A stretch of DNA of 64,000 nucleotides, taken from contig NZ_JADIKJ010000011.1 of the NCBI RefSeq assembly GCF_044904675.1, forward strand, positions 1 through 64,000, written 5' to 3'. The position numbers were made by a program, and so were the translations under genes. Source of the stretch: Dyella_B jejuensis (GTDB lineage Bacteria > Pseudomonadota > Gammaproteobacteria > Xanthomonadales > Rhodanobacteraceae). The notes beneath the pieces are model-generated. The model searched no databases, was not told the origin of the DNA, and worked only from the letters and a program-made list of their open reading frames with translations. Positions 25,659-34,756 of the stretch are shown one piece after another; within the stretch, counting starts at the first letter, position 1; every line of letters starts with the position of its first letter.

Positions 25659-26030
25659 ATGACACACAAGGCGCATAACAAGGTTTCGAATGTCCGGGTC
25701 GACTGGAGCGATCCGGAGCTGTCCTCGCTTCTGCTTCGGAGCGAGACGTGGAAGCTCGACAACCGCGGCGGGTTTTCACCACAGGAAGTGCAGGTTTATT
25801 TTGGCTGGAGCGGCACGATCGGGCGATCCGCCAGTTTAGTGTGGGAGCGCGATAAATCCGTGGTGCTGGCGACGGACTTCCCGATCGGGCAAGGCGAGCA
25901 AGTGCGTGTGGACAAGCATCTGGGCGACCGCATCCGAACGCTGTGGGGCACGGTGGTGGAGGGGCGCGAGGGAGCGCGTGAAGACGATCGCAAGAAGGGT
26001 ATTCGCCTGTACTGGCTGCATATTCGCTAA
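25659..26030 (+). CDS. Unknown small protein, first of a tandem paralogous pair
   Basis: A 123-residue soluble protein, beta-rich in appearance, sharing blocks with the gene at 26394: VDWSDPEL, WKLDNRGGF, a central VYFGWSGTIGRSASLVWE, GEQVRVDKH and LWGTVVEGREG, ending KGIRLYWLHIR. The pattern of short strands and a single GR-x-A-x-LVWE turn faintly recalls a PilZ-like barrel, but the RxxxR c-di-GMP motif is absent, so I leave it unassigned. The start at 25659 is chosen by alignment with the paralogue; upstream codons to 25551 are not shared. No strong ribosome site is visible. Confidence 0.65.
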   Translation: MTHKAHNKVSNVRVDWSDPELSSLLLRSETWKLDNRGGFSPQEVQVYFGWSGTIGRSASLVWERDKSVVLATDFPIGQGEQVRVDKHLGDRIRTLWGTVVEGREGAREDDRKKGIRLYWLHIR

Positions 26031-26393
26031 GGCCTGTTCACGCCGCTGGCGTGGCCCGGCCAACGAGGACGTGTACGTCCGACGATGCCACCTGCGGCAA
26101 ACAGGCTTTGTGCTTCGGGCTAGCGTTGCATGGCCGCCGTGCGGCAGCGCAACGTTTTGCCTTATGGGCAGTTCCCAGGCAAGCCGCATCCAGTCTAAAG
26201 AAAGCGCTCGCCGTGCCGATAAGGCGCTTTAAGGGCGCGAGCCATCCACAAACCTGGGTTTCCCATATTCCGGTCCCGGCCAGCGCATGGCGAACCAGCT
26301 CGGATAGCTGGCGCGACTCGCGCTTGCAGCGCAGGCAGGGATAGCGCGGTGCAGGAAGCGAGCGATGCTGCCGTCGATTGGATGCATAACCGC
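26031..26393. other. Spacer between tandem paralogues
   Basis: About 360 bp with no supported gene. It includes a short palindrome (near 26067-26082) and several small GC-rich inverted motifs, but nothing with a clear function. Confidence 0.35.
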
Positions 26394-26768
26394 ATGAGCC
26401 ATTTCAAACCCAACTCGAAGTTGCCGGGCAACCAGGTGGACTGGAGCGATCCGCGCCTGGAATCGCTGCTGCGCAAAACGGACAGTTGGAAACTCGACAA
26501 TCGGGGCGGTTTTGCCGCGCAGGAGGTGCACATCCATATCGGCTGGGGCGCCAATACCGGACGCAAGGCCACGCTGGTGTGGGAAACCGATCAGGTGATG
26601 GTGCTGGAAACCTGCTTCCTGATCCCACCGGGCGAGCACGTGCGCGTGGATCGGCTGCAAAGCGATGGCGTGCGCACGTTATGGGGCGTTGTGGCTGAGG
26701 GTCGCGAAGGATTTCGCGAGGAAGACCGCAGGAACGGAATATATGTGCACTGGCTGCACGTGCGTTGA
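26394..26768 (+). CDS. Unknown small protein, second of the tandem pair
   Basis: A 124-residue paralogue of the gene at 25659, sharing the order VDWSDPRL, WKLDNRGGF, VHIHIGWGANTGRKATLVWE, GEHVRVDRL and LWGVVAEGREG, ending YVHWLHVR. The two proteins differ through the middle (VMVLETCFLIPPG here, SVVLATDFPIGQG there), so the duplication is not recent. The start at 26394 matches the paralogue's N-terminus; a GTG at 26349 would add 15 residues. No membrane segment or signal peptide is seen. Function is unknown. Confidence 0.65.
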   Translation: MSHFKPNSKLPGNQVDWSDPRLESLLRKTDSWKLDNRGGFAAQEVHIHIGWGANTGRKATLVWETDQVMVLETCFLIPPGEHVRVDRLQSDGVRTLWGVVAEGREGFREEDRRNGIYVHWLHVR

Positions 26769-26841
26769 GTTCGCCCGGGCATCGAAGTGACTGGCCGCAA
26801 AGTCGTGCGCGTTGCGCAGCGGTGGCGCGCCGCGCGCCATG

Positions 26842-28074
26842 TCAGTCGTCGCCTGTTTCCGGACAGGCAGGGTTCCCAGCTGCCGCAGGCGCTTGCTCGC
26901 GCGCGGCCTGGGCCTGCAAGACCAGCGCAAGGAGCACCGCGCCCATGGCCGCCACCGCGGCGAATCCATAGATCGCGTTGTAACCCATGCCGCTGGCGAT
27001 CCATCCGCCAAGCGGACCGGTCACGGCCATCGCTACGTCCATGAAAACGGAATACACGCCGAGCGCGGAACCGCGGCTATGTTCGGGTACGCGATGTACC
27101 GCCTCGACACCGAGTGCGGGAAACACCAGCGAAAAGCCGAGTCCGGCAATCGCCGCGCCTACGCCGGCCATGCGGGCATCGTTGGCCAGGCAGATTGCGA
27201 TCAGTCCGATGGCTTCGATCGCCAGGGAAGCCATGGCGACGCGATAGCCGCCCAGCCATGGAATGGTGCGCCCAAAGATGAAGCGCACGCCGACGAACAC
27301 CACGCCGAACAGGGTCAGCGCCAGCGCTGCGTCGTCCCATCCATGTGCTGCGTAGAACAGCGTGATGAAGGTGGCAATGCAGCCAAAGCCGATCGACCCC
27401 AGCGCAAGCCCGATGCCGTAAGGCACTACGCGGGCTGCCACGGTGCGGAAGGGCGAACGTTCGCCGGTTGCGACTACCGTGGCGCGCTTGAGCCGTGCCA
27501 GCGGCAAGGCCGCGAGCGGCAGCAGCAGGCTGACGGCGCCGATCGCGGCGAAGCCGCAGCGATGCGCGATCAGCACACCCAGCGGCGCACCGGCGGCAAG
27601 CGCGCCATAGGTCGCCACGCCGTTCCATGAGATGACGCGCGCGGTATGCGTATGTCCCACCTGTCCCATGCCCCAGGCGATCGCGCCGGTACCGACGCAG
27701 CTTTCGGCGCAACCCAGCGCGAGCCGCGCGAGAAAGACCAAGCCCAGGCTCAGCCATGGCAAACCGCTGGCCAGTGCGCCGAGCAACAACAACGTGCCGC
27801 TGACGATGCACATGTTCAAGCCAGTCATGACCGTGCGCTTGGGGCCTTTCGCATCCGCCATGCGTCCGACTTGCGGACGGCTGAGCAAGGTGGCCACGTA
27901 CTGCGTGCTGATCGCCAGCCCTGCCAGCATCGCGCCAAAACCGAGTCGGGTATGGACGAAACTGGGCAGCACCGCCAGCGACAATCCGATGGTCAGGTAG
28001 GTGATGAAGGTAAATGCGACAGTGCTTAGGATGGACAGCAGCACGGTGCTGGAAGAGCGAGATGCATCGGCCAT
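26842..28074 (-). CDS. MFS transporter, YhhS/YfcJ-like
   Basis: A 410-residue transporter with twelve hydrophobic segments. Features of the YhhS/YfcJ group are the early VLPSFVHTRLGFGAMLAGLAISTQYVATLLSRPQVGRMAD, with its cytoplasmic GxxxD loop, and the GVEAVHRVPEHSRGSALGVYSVFMD block in the second half. It is likely a drug or metabolite exporter. The ATG at 28074 is chosen because the membrane domain begins soon after; neither it nor the upstream ATG at 28125 has a good ribosome site. The C-terminal tail is Ala/Pro-rich and probably disordered. Confidence 0.85.
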   Translation of the reverse strand: MADASRSSSTVLLSILSTVAFTFITYLTIGLSLAVLPSFVHTRLGFGAMLAGLAISTQYVATLLSRPQVGRMADAKGPKRTVMTGLNMCIVSGTLLLLGALASGLPWLSLGLVFLARLALGCAESCVGTGAIAWGMGQVGHTHTARVISWNGVATYGALAAGAPLGVLIAHRCGFAAIGAVSLLLPLAALPLARLKRATVVATGERSPFRTVAARVVPYGIGLALGSIGFGCIATFITLFYAAHGWDDAALALTLFGVVFVGVRFIFGRTIPWLGGYRVAMASLAIEAIGLIAICLANDARMAGVGAAIAGLGFSLVFPALGVEAVHRVPEHSRGSALGVYSVFMDVAMAVTGPLGGWIASGMGYNAIYGFAAVAAMGAVLLALVLQAQAAREQAPAAAGNPACPETGDD

Positions 28075-29066
28075 GGGGTAGGGGGCTTGGCGGATTTCCG
28101 GCGAGGAAAGCTGGAATCGACGCATTATACGCTCGTTTGGTGCGCTGCGTCATGCGCGTGCCGCGTTTATGGTCGGACTCGTGCCTATCGCGCGACGAGA
28201 ATGTGTTCCGTCGCAAGGCACCTCGCCTCGACCGTGCAAGCGGATAGAAGGCACGGCGTGGCCGTGGCTGGGCCATGGCCTGCTGCCATCGAGCCAAGTC
28301 GATCTTTCATCGACAACATGGCATGCAGCCTGTTGTGACGGGAGAACCGGCATGCATCAGAAGCTCGATCGATCGCACCGGCTCGGTCTGCGCGAAAGTA
28401 CGAAGCGCTCCTTCAGCCAGCCGCATTGCTGCGCGCAGTGGATCGCCGCCTTCTGACAGCGTATTCAAGTAAGGGGCTATTTCGCTTGCGTGCGGCAGTT
28501 CAACGCCAGCAGCAGTCGTAGCAAGGATGCGCGAGTTATGAAAGATCGAAACGTAAAAACCGGCTGCTCCGTCGGCTGGTTATTGAACCCGCGCAAAGGC
28601 GTGATGCGTTGGAATCGCGAACCCATGTTTTTTGCCGTTCGCCCGGCGCATAAGCAAAAGCGTCGGACGGTGGCTATCGTTGTCAGGAGTGTCCGGTAAA
28701 TGTGCTATCTCGCCAGGCGCTTCATGTGCGTTCGTAGCCGCTGGCGAGACAGCATGAAAAGAGCCGGGCATCGTTTCTGATTCTATTTTTTACGAGCCAC
28801 GATGTTGCATTGCAGCGCCTGAAACCTGCTTTTTTGCGCTGCGTTTCGCCATGTTCTGCGTGCAAGCCGTGTGAATTTCTTCGAAGCACATATGACAATT
28901 TTTTCTTTGCGATAAGAATCACGTTCCAGCGTGGGCAGATCGGCCAAACACGCTGGACAACGTTGTCATCAGAAGCAGATACTCGCCGCACTTCGCGTCC
29001 TTGCAGTTTCGTTACAAGCACCGAAGTGCATGGATGCATATGGCGACTGTCCCCTCATGGCTGTCC
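28075..29066. other. Gene-poor region upstream of the chitinase pair
   Basis: About 1 kb with no supported gene. It contains a 9-bp stem (28708-28716 with 28741-28749) and an 8-bp inverted repeat (28926-28933 with 28949-28956). AT-rich stretches near 28780-28920 contrast with the surrounding GC-rich DNA and are candidate promoter DNA for the first chitinase. Confidence 0.4.
28926..28956. promoter_or_regulatory. Inverted repeat upstream of the first chitinase
   Basis: Arms 28926-28933 and 28949-28956 are perfect complements separated by 15 nt, about 180 bp before the chitinase start. The size and position suit a dimeric regulator site, but a chance repeat cannot be excluded. Confidence 0.3.
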
Positions 29067-29134
29067 GGAATGCGGTCGTGAAATCGCCGACGTTGTTTAC
29101 CTGTTGCGATTCCATCAGCCCTGGAGACAGTCCC
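29067..29134 (+). promoter_or_regulatory. Chitinase 5' leader, copy 1
   Basis: This 68-bp stretch directly before the first chitinase is closely similar to 30656-30724 before the second, including a GTGAAATC core, a CACCTG/TACCTG-TTGCG block and the GGAG ribosome site. Similarity outside the coding region suggests a duplicated 5' UTR with possible regulatory function. Confidence 0.5.
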
Positions 29135-30484
29135 ATGCATGTAAAGAAGTCGACGAAGTGGTCCACCCTGACCTTGAGCACGTTGAGCACTGCCGTTGGT
29201 GCGGCGCTGGCTACTACTTTGCTCACCGCTGCGCCTGTACAGGCAGTGCATGCGGAAGCAACCTGCGCCGCAGCTTGGAGCGCGAGCGCCATTTACACGG
29301 CGGGCAATGTCGCGAGCGAAGGCGGCATCAATTACGAGGCGAACTGGTGGACCCAAGGTAACAACCCCGCCACCAACAATGGCGGAGCGGGCAGCGGCCA
29401 GCCATGGACATCGGAAGGCGCATGTAGCGGTTCACCGACACCTGCTCCCACTCCGACACCTACCCCGACACCCACGCCTACCCCGACGCCCACTCCGACA
29501 CCCACGCCAACGCCAACTCCCACACCTGCGCCGAGCGGATTCGTGTTCAGTCCGTACAAGGACATCACGATCAACCTCAACTGGAATACGAACACCATGC
29601 AGACGGCGATCACGGGCACCACGCTTCCCGTCGTCGGCAGCGGCAGTTTCTATTCGACGGTGGAACCGAACCTCCCGGCCATCACGCTGGCCTTCGCTAC
29701 TGGCTCGTGCGGCAGCGAAAGCTGGGGCGGTGTCACCGCTTCGGGTTTCATTTCCAGCAATATCAGTGCGCTCAATAGTGCGGGCCTGAGCTACATCGTT
29801 TCCACGGGTGGCGAGGCGGGCGTGTTCACCTGTTCGTCGGCGTCGAGCTTCGAGAGCTTCATCTCCGAGTACTACACCGCGCACATGCTGGGTGTGGATT
29901 TTGATATCGAAGGCGGGCAGACCCAGGCCGATATCCAGCAGCTGGTCGCCGATGTGGCGGCTGCGCAGTCGCAATATCCGAATCTGCGTTTCTCCTTCAC
30001 GCTGGCCACGCTGGGTGCATCGGACGGCAGCTACGGTGGCGTCAACCAGCTCGGCCAATGGGTGGTGCAGGCGATCCAGGCCTCCAGCCCCGCGATCAAG
30101 AACTACACCATCAACCTGATGGCGATGGATTACGGCAGTGCGATCGCCGCCAACTGCGTGGTGGTGAGCGGCGCTTGCGAAATGGGCCAGTCGGCCGTCC
30201 AGGCTGTGAAAAACCTCGAGCATACGTATGGCATTCCCGCCAGCCATATCGAACTGACGCCGATGATCGGGCAGAACGACGCGCAGGGCGAAATCACTAC
30301 CCTGGCCGACGTCGATACCATCACCAGTTATGCAACCGCCAATGGCCTCGCCGGCCTGCATTTCTGGTCGCTGGATCGTGACACGCCATGTGCTGCCGGT
30401 TCGGCATCGGCAACCTGCAACTCGTATCCCAGTGCGGGTGCGGTGGCCTTTACCAATGAGTTCCTGAAAGATCTCGGCAAGTAA
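29135..30484 (+). CDS. Secreted GH18 chitinase with one CBM5/12 domain
   Basis: A 449-residue exported enzyme that cuts chitin or chito-oligomers. Order: signal peptide (1-40), a chitin-binding module of the CBM5/12 type (about 43-97, with the W-x-Y-x-G-x-x-V pattern and NWWTQGNNP), a Pro-Thr repeat linker (about 101-131), then a GH18 catalytic domain with the catalytic GVDFDIEGG at 253-261 (Glu259 as acid). The start at 29135 follows GGAGA in a leader shared with the next gene. It is paired with a close paralogue 240 bp downstream. Confidence 0.9.
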   Translation: MHVKKSTKWSTLTLSTLSTAVGAALATTLLTAAPVQAVHAEATCAAAWSASAIYTAGNVASEGGINYEANWWTQGNNPATNNGGAGSGQPWTSEGACSGSPTPAPTPTPTPTPTPTPTPTPTPTPTPTPTPAPSGFVFSPYKDITINLNWNTNTMQTAITGTTLPVVGSGSFYSTVEPNLPAITLAFATGSCGSESWGGVTASGFISSNISALNSAGLSYIVSTGGEAGVFTCSSASSFESFISEYYTAHMLGVDFDIEGGQTQADIQQLVADVAAAQSQYPNLRFSFTLATLGASDGSYGGVNQLGQWVVQAIQASSPAIKNYTINLMAMDYGSAIAANCVVVSGACEMGQSAVQAVKNLEHTYGIPASHIELTPMIGQNDAQGEITTLADVDTITSYATANGLAGLHFWSLDRDTPCAAGSASATCNSYPSAGAVAFTNEFLKDLGK

Positions 30485-30655
30485 CGCGCAAGCAACGGGA
30501 ACAGGGGATCTGTCGCGGGCCAGGCCAACCTGGCCCGCGCAGGCGTAAGGGTGTGTGCGGCCCGCCGTGGCTGCATTTTTCGATCATTGCAAAGTCCACT
30601 ACACGCGGTACCAGGCATGGACGCGCGTGACGACGAGTGTTCCCGCACGGCTGCC

Positions 30656-30724
30656 GGATGCGGCTGTGAAATCACCGATGTTCCTCACCTGTTGCGGTTC
30701 AATCCAACCCTTGGAGGCAGTCCC
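30656..30724 (+). promoter_or_regulatory. Chitinase 5' leader, copy 2
   Basis: The counterpart of 29067-29134, differing mainly by substitutions and one-base length changes. It ends in the GGAGG ribosome site of the second chitinase. The leader was evidently copied with the gene. Confidence 0.5.
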
Positions 30725-32299
30725 ATGCAAGTGACGAGATCAACAAAGTGGTCCACCCTGACATGGACTTCGTTGAGCACGGCCATATGTGCCGCGCTTT
30801 CCACGACCGTGCTTACAGTAGTGCCAGTTCAGAGCGTGCATGCGCAAACCACCTGCGCTGCCACGTGGAATGCATCCACCGCTTACACGCAAGGTAATGT
30901 CGTGAGCGAAGGCGGTATCAACTATGTGGCAAATTGGTGGACGCAGGGCAATGACCCGGCGACCAACAACGGTGGTTCGGGCACCGGCGAGCCATGGACC
31001 TCGGAAGGCGCCTGTGGCAGTGGCGCGCCAGCCCCGACGCCTGCTCCGACCCCGACGCCCACACCCACACCATCTGGCGCTTGTGACCCGGCCTGGAATG
31101 CAGCGACGGCCTACAACGGCGGCGCGCTGGTGAGCGAGAACGGTATCAACTACAAGGCGAACTGGTGGACGCAGGGCAACGATCCGGCGACCAGCAGCGG
31201 AAGTTCCGGCAGCGGGCAGCCATGGACTGAGATCGGTACCTGTAGCGGCGCGCCAACGCCCACGCCTGCCCCGACGCCCACGCCTACTCCGGCACCAACT
31301 CCTACTCCTACTCCGACGCCGACCCCTGCACCGAGCGGATTCGTATTCAGTCCCTACAAGGACATGAGCATCAATATGAACTGGAATACCTACGCCATGC
31401 AGACGGCGGTAACGGGCACGGATATTCCAGTCGTCGGCAGCGGCAGCCTGTATGCCACGCAAGTGCCAGACCTTCCCGCGATCACGCTGGCGTTCGCCAC
31501 CGGCGAATGCGGCAGCGAAAACTGGGCAGGCGTGACACCGGCTGAATTCATTGCCGCCAATATCACCCCGGGTGCCACCAATTCACTCGCCAGCGCCGGC
31601 CTCGACTACATCGTGTCCACCGGTGGCGAAGCGGGCGTATTCACCTGCTCGTCGGCATCCGCGTTCGAAAGCTTCATTGCCAAGTACTACACCGCGCAGA
31701 TGATCGGCGTGGACTTCGACATCGAAGGCGGCCAGTCGCAGGCGGATGTCCAGCAGTTGGTCGCCGATGTGGCGGCAGCGCAGTCCGAATATCCGAACCT
31801 GCGTTTCTCCTTCACGCTGGCCACGCTGGGCGCTTCGGACGGCAGCTATGGCGGCGTCAATCAATTGGGAGCATGGGTGATGCAGGCGATCCAGGCTTCC
31901 AGCCCGGCGCTCAAGAACTACACCGTCAACCTGATGGTGATGGACTACGGCGGCGCCACCGCTTCCAATTGTGTGGTGGTGAGCGGCGCCTGCGAGATGG
32001 GCCAATCGGCGATCCAGGCAGTGCAAAACCTGGAGCATACCTATGGCATTGCGCCTAGCCACATCGAACTGACTCCGATGATCGGGCAGAACGACGCGGC
32101 GGGCGAAATCACCACGCTTGCGGATATCGACACCATCACCGATTACGCATCCGCCAACGGTCTGGCCGGCGTGCATTTCTGGTCGCTGGATCGCGACACG
32201 CCGTGCGCGGCGGGTTCGGCCTCATCGACGTGCAATTCCTATCCAAACGCGGGTGTGCTGGCCTTTACCAAGGAGATCCTGAAGGACTTGGGCAAATAG
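30725..32299 (+). CDS. Secreted GH18 chitinase with two CBM5/12 domains
   Basis: A 524-residue paralogue of the gene before it. It has a signal peptide (about 1-40), a first CBM5/12 module, a short Pro-Thr linker, a second CBM5/12 module with the same NWWTQGNDP signature, a second Pro-Thr-Ala linker, and a GH18 catalytic domain with GVDFDIEGG at about 329 (Glu334 as acid). The catalytic domains are nearly the same in both proteins, apart from a five-residue insertion near ANITPGATNSLASAGL. The extra binding module probably raises affinity for crystalline chitin. Two hairpins after the stop end the transcript. Confidence 0.9.
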   Translation: MQVTRSTKWSTLTWTSLSTAICAALSTTVLTVVPVQSVHAQTTCAATWNASTAYTQGNVVSEGGINYVANWWTQGNDPATNNGGSGTGEPWTSEGACGSGAPAPTPAPTPTPTPTPSGACDPAWNAATAYNGGALVSENGINYKANWWTQGNDPATSSGSSGSGQPWTEIGTCSGAPTPTPAPTPTPTPAPTPTPTPTPTPAPSGFVFSPYKDMSINMNWNTYAMQTAVTGTDIPVVGSGSLYATQVPDLPAITLAFATGECGSENWAGVTPAEFIAANITPGATNSLASAGLDYIVSTGGEAGVFTCSSASAFESFIAKYYTAQMIGVDFDIEGGQSQADVQQLVADVAAAQSEYPNLRFSFTLATLGASDGSYGGVNQLGAWVMQAIQASSPALKNYTVNLMVMDYGGATASNCVVVSGACEMGQSAIQAVQNLEHTYGIAPSHIELTPMIGQNDAAGEITTLADIDTITDYASANGLAGVHFWSLDRDTPCAAGSASSTCNSYPNAGVLAFTKEILKDLGK

Positions 32300-32319
32300 C
32301 AAGAAAAGGAGCAGGGACG

Positions 32320-32354
32320 GGCTGCGGGACGGGAGGCATGCCTGTCCCGCAGCC
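32320..32354. terminator. Strong hairpin after the chitinase pair
   Basis: An 11-bp GC-rich stem (32320-32330 with 32344-32354) encloses a loop that is itself palindromic. It has no T-run and probably works with the next hairpin. Confidence 0.55.
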
Positions 32355-32367
32355 GGGTGACAGGCGG

Positions 32368-32397
32368 GCCGCCGGCAAGGGAGCGCCGGCGGCTTTT
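32368..32397 (+). terminator. Intrinsic terminator after the chitinase pair
   Basis: A 9-bp all-GC stem (32368-32376 with 32385-32393), an 8-nt loop, then a short T-run. It is the likely end of the chitinase transcript. The remaining 300 bp to the sulfotransferase gene hold no supported gene. Confidence 0.75.
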
Positions 32398-32698
32398 CCC
32401 GCAAGCAAAGCCATGCTTGTTTGGCTGGTGCTGTACGTAGAAAACACCGTCCAGGGAGACTCCAGGTGCAGGAGCGGGCGAGCTGAACCGGCGAACGGCC
32501 CATTGGTGGCGACGATGCGCCTCGCACGCACCCAAGTACATGGTGCGCATGACGTTTTTTATAGACAGGCGCAGCACGTCCGTGTAAATTGCGTCAACTT
32601 ACGACAACCTGACGCGCGCGTTTGGTTGTTTCAGTGCCGCCGAGCCAATTCGGCGACGCACGTTCAGTAGTCATCAATGCGGGGGGCGCCAGCTGCTC

Positions 32699-33679
32699 AT
32701 GCAACGAACCTTTGTCGTCGGCTGCCCACGGTCGGGCACCACCATTGTGCAAGCCATGCTGGCGCGGCATCCGCAAGTTTTCACCCTTCCAGAAACCGAC
32801 TTCTTCCCACGTCTGCTGGGCGGGCTCCATCAGCGCCTGGGCGATGAGGGCGCCAAGCCACGTCGGCGCAAGCTGGCCCGGCAACTGGGGCTCACGCGGC
32901 GCTACGGCCGGCGTGAGTTTCGCCAATTGCAGCGCGAGTTGCTCGGCGATGATGCCAAAGTGCATGCGCCCTGGTTCCAGAAGACATGTGTGGAACGCTT
33001 CATTGCCATGCTCGACAGCCTGGCCGCGCGTGCCGGCCGTTCGGCCTGGATCGAGAAGACGCCACATCATCTGTTGTACCTGCCCGAGATCGAGCATCAC
33101 TTGCCGGATGCGCGTTTTATCCATGTGATCCGGCCGGGCATGGATGTGCTGGCATCGATCACCGATGCCGACCTGCGTTACGAGAACACCTCGTTCAGTG
33201 GCGGGTTGATGCTATGGACGCGGCGTTGGAACCGCGCGGTGGAAATGCACCGCTCACGCATCGGCATGCGCAACCATCATTTCGTTTTCCTGGAAGATCT
33301 GGTCCGCAATCCGGCGCAGGAATGGCAGAGGCTATGCAACTTCCTGCAACTGCCGATGCACGTCGAGCTCGACCAGGCTTGCCATCAGAAAATCGCCGAT
33401 CCCAAGGCCGAGCCTTGGAAGCAGGATGCCCTCAGCGGCCGGCCGCACCAGGCGGACAATAAAGTAGAGAGCCTGTTCGGCCCGCAACTTCGCGAATGGC
33501 TGCGCGAGCGCCTTAGCTCCTATGAAGACCTGTATGCCGCCAGCAGCCTCTCGTACAATCGCGAGGACAGTTTCAGCTTGCCCGCGGATGCGCTGCCCCT
33601 GCTGCGTGCCAACGAGAAGGTTGAGGCGGAGCTGGATACCGGCGTCGTGGTGGCGGACGGACGCATCCGGGTCGCCTGA
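32699..33679 (+). CDS. Sulfotransferase family protein
   Basis: A 326-residue protein with the PAPS-binding 5'-phosphosulfate loop GCPRSGTT at about 8-15, directly after the first strand, and a second conserved block RFIHVIRPGMDVLASI in the middle with its Arg and Ser for the 3'-phosphate. KTPHH precedes it, as in many bacterial sulfotransferases. The acceptor may be a sugar, lipid or peptide; nothing nearby identifies it. The ribosome site before the ATG is only moderate. It is transcribed alone. Confidence 0.82.
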   Translation: MQRTFVVGCPRSGTTIVQAMLARHPQVFTLPETDFFPRLLGGLHQRLGDEGAKPRRRKLARQLGLTRRYGRREFRQLQRELLGDDAKVHAPWFQKTCVERFIAMLDSLAARAGRSAWIEKTPHHLLYLPEIEHHLPDARFIHVIRPGMDVLASITDADLRYENTSFSGGLMLWTRRWNRAVEMHRSRIGMRNHHFVFLEDLVRNPAQEWQRLCNFLQLPMHVELDQACHQKIADPKAEPWKQDALSGRPHQADNKVESLFGPQLREWLRERLSSYEDLYAASSLSYNREDSFSLPADALPLLRANEKVEAELDTGVVVADGRIRVA

Positions 33680-33828
33680 TTCGCTCGGCACGAGCGATGC
33701 GTGTGCGTGACCGCTCTGCCGTCCACGTTGTCGGGCATCGCCGCATATGCGTGTAAGGCAATGCATGAACGAATGGCCTGCCTGCCTGTCACAATTCACG
33801 ATTCCACGTAAGGCAGGCAATCTTTCTC

Positions 33829-34677
33829 GTGAACCGCAGAGCTAGAAAAAATCAGGCAGCATACGGAAGCTGGATCGTAGCCCTTATCGTCGTGCTCGCG
33901 ATCGTGGCGGCAGGCGTGTATCTCGTGCGCAAGGCCATGCATCCGGGCGCCCCCGAAACATCTCCGACGGTAACGCCGCCGGCACCCTCGACGAGTGCCC
34001 CCGCACGCGCAGCCTCGACCATCCAGCATCCCATCACGCAAGCTTCTTCCGGCCCGGCGCCGGCCACCACTGCGGCGCTTCCGGCGCTGGTCGATAGCGA
34101 TGCCAATGTGCGCGATGCGCTGGCCGCCCTGGTGAGCGGTGGCGACCTGCATGCGTTGCTGGTGCCCAGCCAGATCATTTCGCGCGTGGTGGCGACAGTG
34201 GATGCATTGCCTCGCCAGGGCATCGGCAGCACCTATATCCTGCCGCTGCGGACCCCCAAGGGAGCGCTGCAGACCGGGCAGGCCAATGGCACCACCGTCA
34301 TCGCCGCTGCCAACGCGGATCGCTACGCGCCCTACATGACCCTGTTGGAGAACGTCGATCCGCACGCCCTGGTCGCCTGGTACAAGCATGACTATCCGTT
34401 GTTCCAGCAGGCTTATCGCGAACTTGGTTATCCGCACGGCTACTTCAACGACCGCCTGATCGTGGCAATCGACGACATGCTGGCTGCGCCGGAGGTGCAC
34501 GAGCCCATCGCCGTGACTCGTAATGGCGCGCATTACGTACTGGTCGATCCACGCCTGCAAGCGCTTTCCAACGGCCAGAAACTGATGGTCCGGCTTGGGC
34601 CCGGGAACGAGGCACAGTTCAAGGCAAAGTTGCGCATGATCCGCGAACTGCTGGCGGGCGGCCAGATAGCGCACTGA
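33829..34677 (+). CDS. DUF3014 membrane-anchored protein
   Basis: A 282-residue protein with a basic N-terminus, one transmembrane anchor (about 14-34), a Pro/Thr/Ala-rich spacer (about 40-80) and a conserved C-terminal domain of the DUF3014 type (DALAALVSGGDL, STYILPLRTPKGALQ, AWYKHDYPLFQQAYRELGYPHGYFNDRLIVAIDDMLAAP). The start is GTG. The domain is found in many proteobacteria as an uncharacterised periplasmic protein. It converges with the YXWGXW protein gene, with a shared terminator between. Confidence 0.8.
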   Translation: MNRRARKNQAAYGSWIVALIVVLAIVAAGVYLVRKAMHPGAPETSPTVTPPAPSTSAPARAASTIQHPITQASSGPAPATTAALPALVDSDANVRDALAALVSGGDLHALLVPSQIISRVVATVDALPRQGIGSTYILPLRTPKGALQTGQANGTTVIAAANADRYAPYMTLLENVDPHALVAWYKHDYPLFQQAYRELGYPHGYFNDRLIVAIDDMLAAPEVHEPIAVTRNGAHYVLVDPRLQALSNGQKLMVRLGPGNEAQFKAKLRMIRELLAGGQIAH

Positions 34678-34705
34678 TGCGCGAATAGATCCGCCATCGC
34701 TCATG

Positions 34706-34733
34706 AGGAACGCCCGCCGGAGCGGGCGTTCCT
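34706..34733. terminator. Bidirectional terminator between convergent genes
   Basis: A perfect 12-bp stem (34706-34717 with 34722-34733) with a 4-nt loop sits between convergent genes ending at 34677 and 34757. Confidence 0.75.
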
Positions 34734-34756
34734 CGTTACGCATGCTGGTCGTCAGT

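Noticed and set aside
28482..29134. c-di-GMP (GEMM) riboswitch before the chitinases
   Set aside because: Expected because chitinases in some bacteria carry one, but the conserved GEMM blocks are not present.
29430..29535. CRISPR-like repeats
   Set aside because: The repeats are 6-12 bp in-frame Pro-Thr codon units without spacers.
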